Below, in pieces: positions 16,273 to 21,198 of a DNA stretch of 21,198 nt; positions within the stretch are counted from its first letter, which is position 1; every line of letters starts with the position of its first letter. The notes below the pieces were generated by a model. That model saw only the letters and a list, made by a program, of their open reading frames with translations, made no database searches and was not told where the DNA came from. The translations under genes and the position numbers were made by a program. Source of the DNA: G020353115 sp964481765 (GTDB lineage: Bacteria > Bacteroidota > Bacteroidia > Bacteroidales > VadinHA17); contig CAYZVJ010000052.1 of the NCBI GenBank assembly GCA_964481765.1, positions 1-21,198 on the forward strand, given 5' to 3'.

Positions 16273-17490
16273 ATGTTAGATGTTGAAAAGATCAGAAACG
16301 ATTTTCCTCTCCTTCAGCAGAGAGTGAATAACCAGCCACTGGTATACCTGGACAATGGGGCAACTACCCAGAAACCGAACGTTGTCATTGAGCGGATTAA
16401 ACAACTGTATACTCAGCACAACAGCAGCGTACACCGCGGTGTTCACTGGTTGAGCCAGCAGATCACAGGAGAGTACGAGGAAGCCAGAGGTATTGTCCGG
16501 AATTTTATCGGTGCTGAACACAACCATGAAATCGTTTTTACCAGCGGAACAACCGGCTCCATCAATGCCGTCGCTTTCTCATTCGGGGAAAAATATGTCA
16601 GGGAAGGAGATGAGGTGATCATCTCCGGGATGGAGCATCATGCCAATATTGTTCCCTGGCAAATGCTGTGTGAACGGAAAGGGGCACACCTGAAGGTCAT
16701 TCCCATTGACGATCAGGGTGAACTTATTCCCGCTGCCCTGGAAAAGCTGATTACTTCCAGAACAAGAATACTTGCCATAACCCACGTATCCAATGTCCTG
16801 GGAACCGTAAATCCGGTGAAAGAGATCATTGAAACGGCGCATGCAGGAGATGTGCCCGTCCTGATCGATGGTGCTCAGGCTGTTCAGCATGGGAATGTGG
16901 ATGTCTCTGATCTGGACTGCGACTTTTATGTTTTTTCAGGACATAAAATTTATGGACCCAATGGAATCGGTGTGCTGTATGGGAAAGAAAAATGGCTGGA
17001 GGAAATTCCACCCTACCAGGGAGGCGGAGATATGGTCGACCAGGTAACTTTCGAAAAAACAACCTATAACCGGTTACCGTTTAAATTTGAAGCGGGAACA
17101 ACAAACTACATCGGAGCGATTGCAATGGCTGAAGCGCTGAAATACCTGGAGCAAATCGGTCTTGATCCAATCACTGAATACGAGAAAGAACTGCTCGTGT
17201 ATGCCACGTCCAGGCTTGAAGAATCGGGTGATATACGGATCATCGGTAATGCAAGGAAGAAGATCAGCGTATTGTCTTTTCTGATCCAGGGTATTCACCA
17301 GTATGATGCAGGAATGATCCTGGATAAGATGGGTATTGCGGTCAGGACCGGGTCACATTGCGCACAACCGGTGATGGACCGGTATGGAATAGATGGAACC
17401 CTGCGCGCCTCACTTGCATTCTATAATACAAAAGGGGAAATAGACCGGCTGATCGACGGATTACAACGGGTGAAAGAGATGTTGGGATAA
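16273..17490 (+). CDS. sufS: Cysteine desulfurase SufS
   Basis: A 405-residue PLP-dependent type II cysteine desulfurase that removes sulfur from cysteine as an enzyme persulfide and passes it to SufE. It shows the PLP-binding Lys K225 in FSGHKIYGPNGIGVLYG, EHHANIVPWQ with the cofactor-stacking His, IDGAQAVQH, and the catalytic C363 in VRTGSHCAQP, the short-loop type II form. ATG 16273 is chosen over an adjacent in-frame GTG at 16270. The gene lies between sufD and sufE, the usual place for the sulfur donor. All active-site residues are intact. Confidence 0.98.
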   Translation: MLDVEKIRNDFPLLQQRVNNQPLVYLDNGATTQKPNVVIERIKQLYTQHNSSVHRGVHWLSQQITGEYEEARGIVRNFIGAEHNHEIVFTSGTTGSINAVAFSFGEKYVREGDEVIISGMEHHANIVPWQMLCERKGAHLKVIPIDDQGELIPAALEKLITSRTRILAITHVSNVLGTVNPVKEIIETAHAGDVPVLIDGAQAVQHGNVDVSDLDCDFYVFSGHKIYGPNGIGVLYGKEKWLEEIPPYQGGGDMVDQVTFEKTTYNRLPFKFEAGTTNYIGAIAMAEALKYLEQIGLDPITEYEKELLVYATSRLEESGDIRIIGNARKKISVLSFLIQGIHQYDAGMILDKMGIAVRTGSHCAQPVMDRYGIDGTLRASLAFYNTKGEIDRLIDGLQRVKEMLG

Positions 17491-17520
17491 CCGGATGGAT
17501 GAATTTGAAAACGATAGATC

Positions 17521-17949
17521 ATGGATATAAACCAGATACAGGATGAGATCATTGAAGAATTTGGCCTGTTTGATGACTGGATGGATAAGTATAACCATTT
17601 AATCGGGCTGAGTAAAAATTTGCCAGTTTTCCCTGAAAAATATAAAACCGATGAGTACCTGATCAGCGGATGCCAGTCGAAGGTCTGGTTGCATGCTGAA
17701 TTGAAAGAGGGAAAGATCATCTTCCTGGCTGATAGCGATGCCATCATTACCAAAGGCATTGTCGCCCTGTTGATCCGTGTCCTTTCCGGTCGCAAACCCG
17801 CAGCGATCATCAACCAGGACCTCTACTTTATCGATCGTATCGGATTAAAGGAAAACCTTTCACCCACCCGGTCGAACGGACTGCTGGCTATGGTAAAGCA
17901 GATGAAGCTGTATGCCCTTGCTTTTGATGTCAGGGAGAAGAAGAATTAG
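17521..17949 (+). CDS. sufE: Sulfur acceptor protein SufE
   Basis: A 142-residue partner of SufS that takes the persulfide sulfur and delivers it to SufB, raising desulfurase activity. C51 in EYLISGCQSKVWLHAE is in the position of the E. coli SufE acceptor Cys51. The rest, ADSDAIITKGIVALLIRVLS and IGLKENLSPTRSNGLLAMV, matches the SufE fold. ATG 17521 lies 30 bases after the sufS stop. After sufE there is a 263-base gap (structured, see 17983-18074) before the sufT-like gene. Confidence 0.97.
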   Translation: MDINQIQDEIIEEFGLFDDWMDKYNHLIGLSKNLPVFPEKYKTDEYLISGCQSKVWLHAELKEGKIIFLADSDAIITKGIVALLIRVLSGRKPAAIINQDLYFIDRIGLKENLSPTRSNGLLAMVKQMKLYALAFDVREKKN

Positions 17950-17982
17950 AATATCGTTAATCGTTAAACGGTGACGAAACCC

Positions 17983-18074
17983 GCCTTGTGAAATAGCGAC
18001 TTTTTCACGAATGGAATGCTATAACCAGACATTATTTCACAGGGCCCGTTTCGGAATTCGAGGTTCGGAAACGG
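17983..18074. other. Structured intergenic DNA between sufE and the sufT-like gene
   Basis: The 17950-18212 gap contains no gene I can support. Two inverted repeats are visible. One is a 13-bp stem with a single G-T pair: 17983-17995 (GCCTTGTGAAATA) with 18033-18045 (TATTTCACAGGGC), 37-base loop. The other is CCGTTTC (18046-18052) with GAAACGG (18068-18074), directly abutting the first. Together they could form two neighbouring hairpins in RNA, or be a degenerate dispersed repeat. No T-run follows either stem. Confidence 0.45.
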
Positions 18075-18212
18075 AAAGTCGACGAAAAAAGATAATCGGC
18101 CAGCGGGCATCGTAACCGAACACCGTCAGACTTCAAATGGTAACTATCGAATACCAACATGATCAAATCATACCCTTTATGAGAAAAATAACACCCTTTA
18201 AATTTTAATGAT

Positions 18213-18527
18213 GTGGATAACCTATTACAGTTGGAAGCTGAAATCGTACGGGTTTTAAAAAACATTTTCGATCCGGAGATCCCTGTCAACATATATGACC
18301 TGGGTCTGATCTATGAAGTGGATGTGGATGACAACAATGCGGTCACCATCAAGATGACCCTTACTGCTCCAAACTGTCCCATGGCGGATGATCTTATCGC
18401 AGAAGTTCACCAGGGCATAAAGGGTATCGATGGCGTAAAGGAAGTGAAGGTAAACCTGGTATTTGATCCCCCATGGGATAAGAGCATGATGAGCGAAGAG
18501 GCAATGCTTGAACTGGGATTGCTATAA
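18213..18527 (+). CDS. sufT: MIP18-family (DUF59) Fe-S assembly protein, SufT-like
   Basis: A 104-residue single-domain MIP18/DUF59 protein, a family used in maturing Fe-S proteins (SufT, the C-terminal part of PaaD, the N-terminal domain of some ApbC proteins). The motif DPEIPVNIYDLGLIY (20-34) and the conserved Cys C55 in LTAPNCPMADD are present, and it ends VFDPPWDKSMMSEEAMLELG. The start is GTG 18213: an in-frame TAA at 18189 excludes anything earlier, and two ATGs at 18208 and 18211 are out of frame. Its place after sufBCDSE supports a role in Fe-S trafficking, although the 263-base gap means it may be transcribed separately. The symbol is by analogy. Confidence 0.88.
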   Translation: MDNLLQLEAEIVRVLKNIFDPEIPVNIYDLGLIYEVDVDDNNAVTIKMTLTAPNCPMADDLIAEVHQGIKGIDGVKEVKVNLVFDPPWDKSMMSEEAMLELGLL

Positions 18528-18547
18528 CCCGGTTGAGAAAACTTCAG

Positions 18548-18649
18548 TTATTGTTCCCGGATTTTCCTGATAATCCTTCGCTTAATATCCAGGGTGAAGG
18601 TGTAGTCCGTATAGCTGTTGTACTCATTGTAAATATAAGGATCACTCAT
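18548..18649 (-). pseudogene. Possible gene remnant (33 codons) beside the cassette
   Basis: A minus-strand frame from ATG 18649 to TAA 18550-18548 encodes 33 residues beginning MSDPYIYNEYNSYTDYTFTL, rich in aromatic residues and not low-complexity. The frame stays open upstream through the attC-like site, so it looks like a C-terminal piece cut by the cassette junction rather than a complete gene. Part of it is antisense to nothing known. It could equally be chance. No family is recognised. The remaining bases of 18528-18663 show no other feature. Confidence 0.25.
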
Positions 18650-18657
18650 CAATCCAT

Positions 18658-18720
18658 GGAGAACGCTGCGCTTCAGCCGCGCAGCTTTTTCGCGTCGGTT
18701 GTAAGCGCTTTGTTATAAGG
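18658..18720 (-). other. attC-like integron recombination site
   Basis: On the plus (bottom) strand this folds as an attC: AAC (18662-18664) pairs with GTT (18712-18714); 3+3 unpaired bases follow (18665-18667 / 18709-18711); GCGCTT (18668-18673) pairs with AAGCGC (18703-18708); an extrahelical T is at 18702; CAGCCG (18674-18679) pairs with CGGTTG (18696-18701, one G-T pair); another extrahelical T is at 18695; CGC (18680-18682) pairs with GCG (18692-18694); the terminal loop is 9 bases. Two extrahelical bases on the same arm, an unpaired spacer and GTT/AAC cores are the defining attC features. The R'' box (18712-18720, CCTTATAAC on the minus strand) is complementary to the cassette start at 19181-19189. 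Confidence 0.8.
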
Positions 18721-19188
18721 CTTATCCCGTGTTGCTATATCCTAATCCGCTTGACCCTTGCCTACAACGAAGTTTGCCGTAAAGTATTTCTTTCGTATCG
18801 GGGCGGCCTCTTTTTCAATCCAGCGATCAAGCCCGATCTTTCTGATACGAGAGAGATTGTACAACTTCATGTTGTGAGGGAAACGGGCGGCTTGGTCAGC
18901 AATAGGTGCCAGCAAAACGCAAGGGAATTCATTGCATTCGGAGCAGAATGCCACGCCTTTCGCTTTAACACAATCAAGAGTTGCACATCCCTGCGGCAGA
19001 TGATAATGATTGCCGTCCTGTTGGCGGCACCCCTTGCACGCTATTTCCTCCTTCGGCACACCCATTTTTGCATGAATCAATTCGGCAAGATCATCTGTCA
19101 GGTTGCTTTCGTGGATATCGCAATTGAAGCAATCTAATCCACATGGTGCCGTCAATGCCTTTTTATCTTCCATAGTTTCTCCTTATAA
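18664..19188 (-). mobile_element. Solitary integron gene cassette carrying a DUF3795 gene
   Basis: Bounded by two G^TT cleavage points on the minus strand, this 525-base unit contains one promoterless gene, reading from a start TTATAAGGAG to an attC-like site at its 3' end. The first bases (TTATAAGG) are the reverse complement of the R'' box in its own attC; in the excised circle they would pair over 9 bp (CCTTATAAC / GTTATAAGG). This self-complementarity is specific to gene cassettes and is hard to explain otherwise. The left junction reads AGAACG^TTATAAGG and the right GCAGCG^TTCTCC. No integrase, attI or second attC is visible, so it would be a lone cassette inserted at a secondary site or an array remnant. 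Confidence 0.75.
18742..19173 (-). CDS. DUF3795-type cysteine-rich protein (cassette gene)
   Basis: A 143-residue protein with ten cysteines in the first 85 residues: C11, C15 and C18 in APCGLDCFNCDIHESN, C46 and C49, C63, C68, and C77, C80 and C85 in FCSECNEFPC. This is the DUF3795 pattern; the role is unknown, with metal or Fe-S binding likely from the spacing (inference). The C-terminal part continues LYNLSRIRKIGLDRWIEKE. The start ATG 19173 is fixed by a strong Shine-Dalgarno AAGGAG (19184-19179) five bases upstream, an exception in this window. The gene fills the cassette at 18664-19188: only 21 bases separate its stop from the attC R'' box. It follows the nucleotidyltransferase gene by 26 bases on the same strand, so it might be read from that unit's promoter. 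Confidence 0.85.
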   Translation of the reverse strand: MEDKKALTAPCGLDCFNCDIHESNLTDDLAELIHAKMGVPKEEIACKGCRQQDGNHYHLPQGCATLDCVKAKGVAFCSECNEFPCVLLAPIADQAARFPHNMKLYNLSRIRKIGLDRWIEKEAAPIRKKYFTANFVVGKGQAD

Positions 19189-19199
19189 CGTTCTGCTGA

Positions 19200-19646
19200 T
19201 TATTCTTCTCCAAGAGCTTCAATATCGGCTAGATCTTTCTTGCGTCCGGTTGCTCGTTTGTTGGTTATAAATTGTTTTTTACCAATGTACGAAACAGATA
19301 CATCACCAAAAAGACCTGGTTCTTTTGAAGCATCAGCTTCCTCCCATGTTACACCGCTGATTGATGTTATTATATCAATGCGCACAGGGGGAAGTCCAAG
19401 TTGAATTACCTTGTTTTGATCTTTAAAATCGTTGATTGTGAGATCAAGCGAACTGAAACCAAAATCAGCTAATGCATTGATAATACGTTTGGCGTTAGCA
19501 TTGTCTGGCTTTACGAAAACATCAATATCACCTGTAAAACGAGGTGCTCCATGAAAAGCCAAAGCGTAGCCCCCGACGATTAAGAATTGTACTTCATGTG
19601 CGTTCAACAATTCGAGAAACTCTCTGAAGTCTTCTTGTACTTCCAT
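19200..19646 (-). CDS. Small nucleotidyltransferase, DUF6036/AbiEii-like
   Basis: A 148-residue protein of the polymerase-beta-like nucleotidyltransferase superfamily. The core motif is LIVGGYALAFHG (22-33) followed by FTGDIDVFV, with metal-binding D40 and D42; a third carboxylate D91 in PVRIDIITSI completes the hG[GS]...D-x-D...D pattern. It ends TNKRATGRKKDLADIEALGEE, a tail seen in DUF6036-type and AbiEii-like proteins. Members of this superfamily include the toxins of two-gene systems, which fits the overlapping small ORF upstream, but the toxin role is inference. ATG 19646 lies inside that ORF and has no Shine-Dalgarno, so translation may depend on coupling. It ends 12 bases before the cassette junction at 19188. 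Confidence 0.85.
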   Translation of the reverse strand: MEVQEDFREFLELLNAHEVQFLIVGGYALAFHGAPRFTGDIDVFVKPDNANAKRIINALADFGFSSLDLTINDFKDQNKVIQLGLPPVRIDIITSISGVTWEEADASKEPGLFGDVSVSYIGKKQFITNKRATGRKKDLADIEALGEE

Positions 19647-19773
19647 AGTATTGACGTCTTAGTATTTCAACAGCCGAAATTCGCTCTTCAGGTGAACGTT
19701 TTTGCCAATAAGCCAGATCGTCCAAGATGGAACTGCGGTCTATATTTCGTTTTGTTATCACCTTTTGTATCAT
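19594..19773 (-). CDS. Small partner ORF upstream of the nucleotidyltransferase
   Basis: A 59-residue ORF from ATG 19773 to TGA 19596-19594, overlapping the nucleotidyltransferase start by 53 bases in another frame. Residues 11-40 include ILDDLAYWQKRSPEERISAV and end EILRR, followed by QYYGSTRRLQRVSRIVERT; the order 'LDDLAYW...PEER...VE.LRRQYYG...RLQR' matches a small conserved protein I recall upstream of this type of nucleotidyltransferase in many bacteria. That recall is unverified. The protein is mostly charged helix with no cysteines or membrane segment. An antitoxin or chaperone-like partner role is inferred from the arrangement. It is too short for many ORF filters and is likely to be missed. 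Confidence 0.7.
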   Translation of the reverse strand: MIQKVITKRNIDRSSILDDLAYWQKRSPEERISAVEILRRQYYGSTRRLQRVSRIVERT

Positions 19774-19930
19774 ATGTACAATATAATATTTTAGGGTGAA
19801 ATATTAACTATTTTATTCAGCAGAACATATATTCTACTGCAAGTTACGGGATAATATGATTAAGTACAAGTTAAAAACGTAATCCTTATAATAGCCTGTT
19901 TTCATATAATATAAAAGATTTATCCATATA

Positions 19931-19961
19931 TTGATTATCTTTTACAAAAAGGTTAATTTCT
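19931..19961 (+). promoter_or_regulatory. Possible promoter for queG
   Basis: TTG at 19931-19933, a 20-base spacer and TAATTTCT at 19954-19961 are a loose match to the Bacteroidota promoter, with transcription starting about 17 bases before the queG ATG. The whole 19774-19984 gap is very AT-rich and shows no gene or clear hairpin; the divergent promoter for the small ORF at 19773 is not recognisable. Confidence 0.3.
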
Positions 19962-19984
19962 CTTTTAAAAGGTAGTTCAATCAA

Positions 19985-20911
19985 ATGTTCACTTGTCAGG
20001 AAATTTCAGCTAAAATCAAGATCCATGCAATCGAGCTTGGATTTGATGCATGTGGTATAGCAAAAGCCGAAAGCCTCGGACAGGATTCATTCCGCCTGAC
20101 ACAATGGCTCAATGCCGGGCATCATGGGGAGATGAAGTACATGTCTGTTCATTCTGAAAAAAGGATCGATCCCCGTAAACTGGTGGAGGGAGCAGAATCG
20201 GTGATTTCGGTGATTCTGAATTATTACCCGGAAAAGGTTCAGTCCGATCCCGAGTCTCCCAGGATATCCAAATATGCTTATGGGAGGGATTACCACAGGG
20301 TGATGAAGAAAAAGCTGAAGAAATTGCTTGATTTCATCAATGAAGAGGTGGGTCCGGTGCATGGCCGCTATTTTGTTGATTCGGCTCCTGTGCTTGATCG
20401 TGCCTGGGCGGCAAAAGCCGGGCTGGGATGGATCGGGAAGAATTCAAACCTCATTTCCAGGGAATTTGGATCTTTTATTTTCATCGGTGAATTGGTAGTC
20501 GATCTGAAACTTGACTGTGATCGCCCGGTAAAGGATTATTGCGGAGATTGTACACGCTGTATCGATGCCTGTCCGACCGGGGCAATTGTGGCTGACAGGG
20601 TGATCGATTCGCGGAAGTGCATCTCTTACCACACCATTGAGAACAAAGGGGAGATTCCTGCTGAGATGAAAGGTAACATGGAGAATTGGGTTTTCGGTTG
20701 TGATATCTGCCAGGATGTTTGTCCGTGGAACCGAAATCTCACTCCACACCAGGAATATGCTTTTAATCCTCACCCGGACCTGCTGAAACTTACCCGGAAA
20801 GAGTGGTTTGAGATGGATGAAGAACGGTTCAACCGGCTGTTTTCCGGAAGCCCGGTAATGCGAATGAAATTTGCTGGTTTGAAGAGAAATTTGAAGTTTT
20901 TGAACGGTTAA
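19985..20911 (+). CDS. queG: Epoxyqueuosine reductase QueG
   Basis: A 308-residue cobalamin-dependent, iron-sulfur enzyme that reduces epoxyqueuosine to queuosine in the wobble base of certain tRNAs, the last step of the pathway. The catalytic Asp D132 is in VDSAPVLDRAWAAKAGLGWI. The first [4Fe-4S] ligands are C186, C189, C192 in CGDCTRCIDACPTGAI with C246; the second cluster uses C196, C212, C239 and C242 in GCDICQDVCPWNR (assignment by family pattern). It is a short form without the C-terminal HEAT-like extension of the roughly 380-residue E. coli protein. ATG 19985 gives MFTCQEISAKIKIHAIELGF. It follows the accessory patch in the opposite orientation. Confidence 0.96.
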   Translation: MFTCQEISAKIKIHAIELGFDACGIAKAESLGQDSFRLTQWLNAGHHGEMKYMSVHSEKRIDPRKLVEGAESVISVILNYYPEKVQSDPESPRISKYAYGRDYHRVMKKKLKKLLDFINEEVGPVHGRYFVDSAPVLDRAWAAKAGLGWIGKNSNLISREFGSFIFIGELVVDLKLDCDRPVKDYCGDCTRCIDACPTGAIVADRVIDSRKCISYHTIENKGEIPAEMKGNMENWVFGCDICQDVCPWNRNLTPHQEYAFNPHPDLLKLTRKEWFEMDEERFNRLFSGSPVMRMKFAGLKRNLKFLNG

Positions 20912-21037
20912 AAGTTAATGGTCTAATTGTTAATAGTGATAGAATGAGTGTAATCCCAAAATTCGGAGAGAACATCGATTAGTGAATATTTTCAGATCGC
21001 TTATCTGCTCCTGAAGTTATTTTATCTTCATGTCAAC

Positions 21038-21052
21038 CCCGCTTACAGCGGG
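21038..21052. other. Hairpin downstream of queG
   Basis: CCCGCT (21038-21043), loop TAC, AGCGGG (21047-21052): a perfect 6-bp stem about 126 bases after the queG stop. It has no T-run after it. Between queG and here (20912-21037) nothing is recognised. Confidence 0.45.
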
Positions 21053-21125
21053 ATAAGTTCAACTACAGCTTTTTGCTTCGCAAGCACACAAAAAACTAGT
21101 TTCACTTACTTATAACCTATCACCA

Positions 21126-21158
21126 CCTCCTCCCTCGCCCGAAGGGCGAAGGAGGAGG
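21126..21158. other. Long GC-rich hairpin at the window end
   Basis: CCTCCTCCCTCGCCC (21126-21140), loop GAA, GGGCGAAGGAGGAGG (21144-21158): 14 of 15 pairs, one C-A mismatch at 21134/21150. TTTTT follows 13 bases later (21172-21176), so it is not a canonical terminator. It may be a dispersed intergenic repeat unit or a transcription-end structure. A smaller 5-bp hairpin (TGCTT CGC AAGCA, 21074-21086) lies before it. No coding frame is supported in 20912-21198. Confidence 0.5.
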
Positions 21159-21198
21159 AAGCCTCAGCCTGTTTTTACGCTTTCACCACCGTTACCAC

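Noticed and set aside
18032..18292. 86-residue minus-strand frame across the sufE-sufT gap
   Set aside because: It starts inside and antisense to the sufT-like gene, has no recognised family and is better explained by structured non-coding DNA.
18533..18718. 61-residue plus-strand frame before the DUF3795 gene
   Set aside because: It needs a TTG start and runs through the attC-like stem; no family pattern.
19140..19330. A second attC between the nucleotidyltransferase and the DUF3795 gene, which would make a two-cassette array
   Set aside because: Only 11 bases separate the nucleotidyltransferase stop from the junction, and its coding end does not fold as an attC, so a single cassette is preferred.
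1..21198. CRISPR arrays, tRNA or rRNA genes, insertion sequences
   Set aside because: No regularly spaced direct repeats, no tRNA cloverleaf or rRNA sequence recognised by eye, and no transposase or integrase frame in the window.

Overview
The window looks like a chromosomal segment of a Bacteroidota (Bacteroidales-like) bacterium. The reasons are an LpxC-FabZ fusion, a Bacteroidota-style IF-2 with a long Lys/Glu-rich linker, a sufB-C-D-S-E run ending in a MIP18-family (DUF59) gene, TTTG / TAnnTTTG promoters, and a general lack of Shine-Dalgarno sequences. Most of the segment is core housekeeping; the accessory part is about 18.5-19.8 kb.

Layout: (1) 1-1816, plus strand: the 3' end of an unrecognised gene, then a polytopic GT-C-like membrane protein. 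(2) 1841-6416, minus strand: the rimP-nusA-infB translation/transcription operon, with a near-perfect Bacteroidota promoter and a terminator-like hairpin in its leader. (3) 6687-11343, plus strand: an HD-domain phosphohydrolase followed by lpxD, lpxC-fabZ and lpxA, the early lipid A genes fused to a fatty-acid dehydratase. (4) 11353-12399, minus strand: thiL, converging on lpxA across a hairpin. (5) 12546-18527, plus strand: the SUF iron-sulfur cluster assembly genes sufB, sufC, sufD, sufS, sufE and a sufT-like gene, with a good promoter before sufB. (6) 18548-19773, minus strand: the accessory patch. (7) 19985-20911, plus strand: queG, which makes queuosine and needs the [4Fe-4S] clusters the SUF system supplies. 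(8) 20912-21198: non-coding DNA with strong hairpins.

The most interesting part is the accessory patch. The DUF3795 gene at 18742-19173 lies inside what looks like a complete integron gene cassette (18664-19188). It is followed by an attC-like site with GTT/AAC core triplets, an unpaired spacer, two extrahelical T bases on one arm and a variable loop. The cassette's 5' end is the exact complement of the R'' box of that attC, as expected for a cassette that circularises. This gene also carries a strong AAGGAG ribosome binding site, unlike its neighbours. No integrase and no second attC are visible, so it would be a solitary cassette at a secondary site. Just upstream on the same strand is a two-gene unit: a 59-residue ORF overlapping a small nucleotidyltransferase by 53 bp, an arrangement resembling toxin-antitoxin loci.

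All functional names come from motif recognition by eye. No database search or structure prediction was run.
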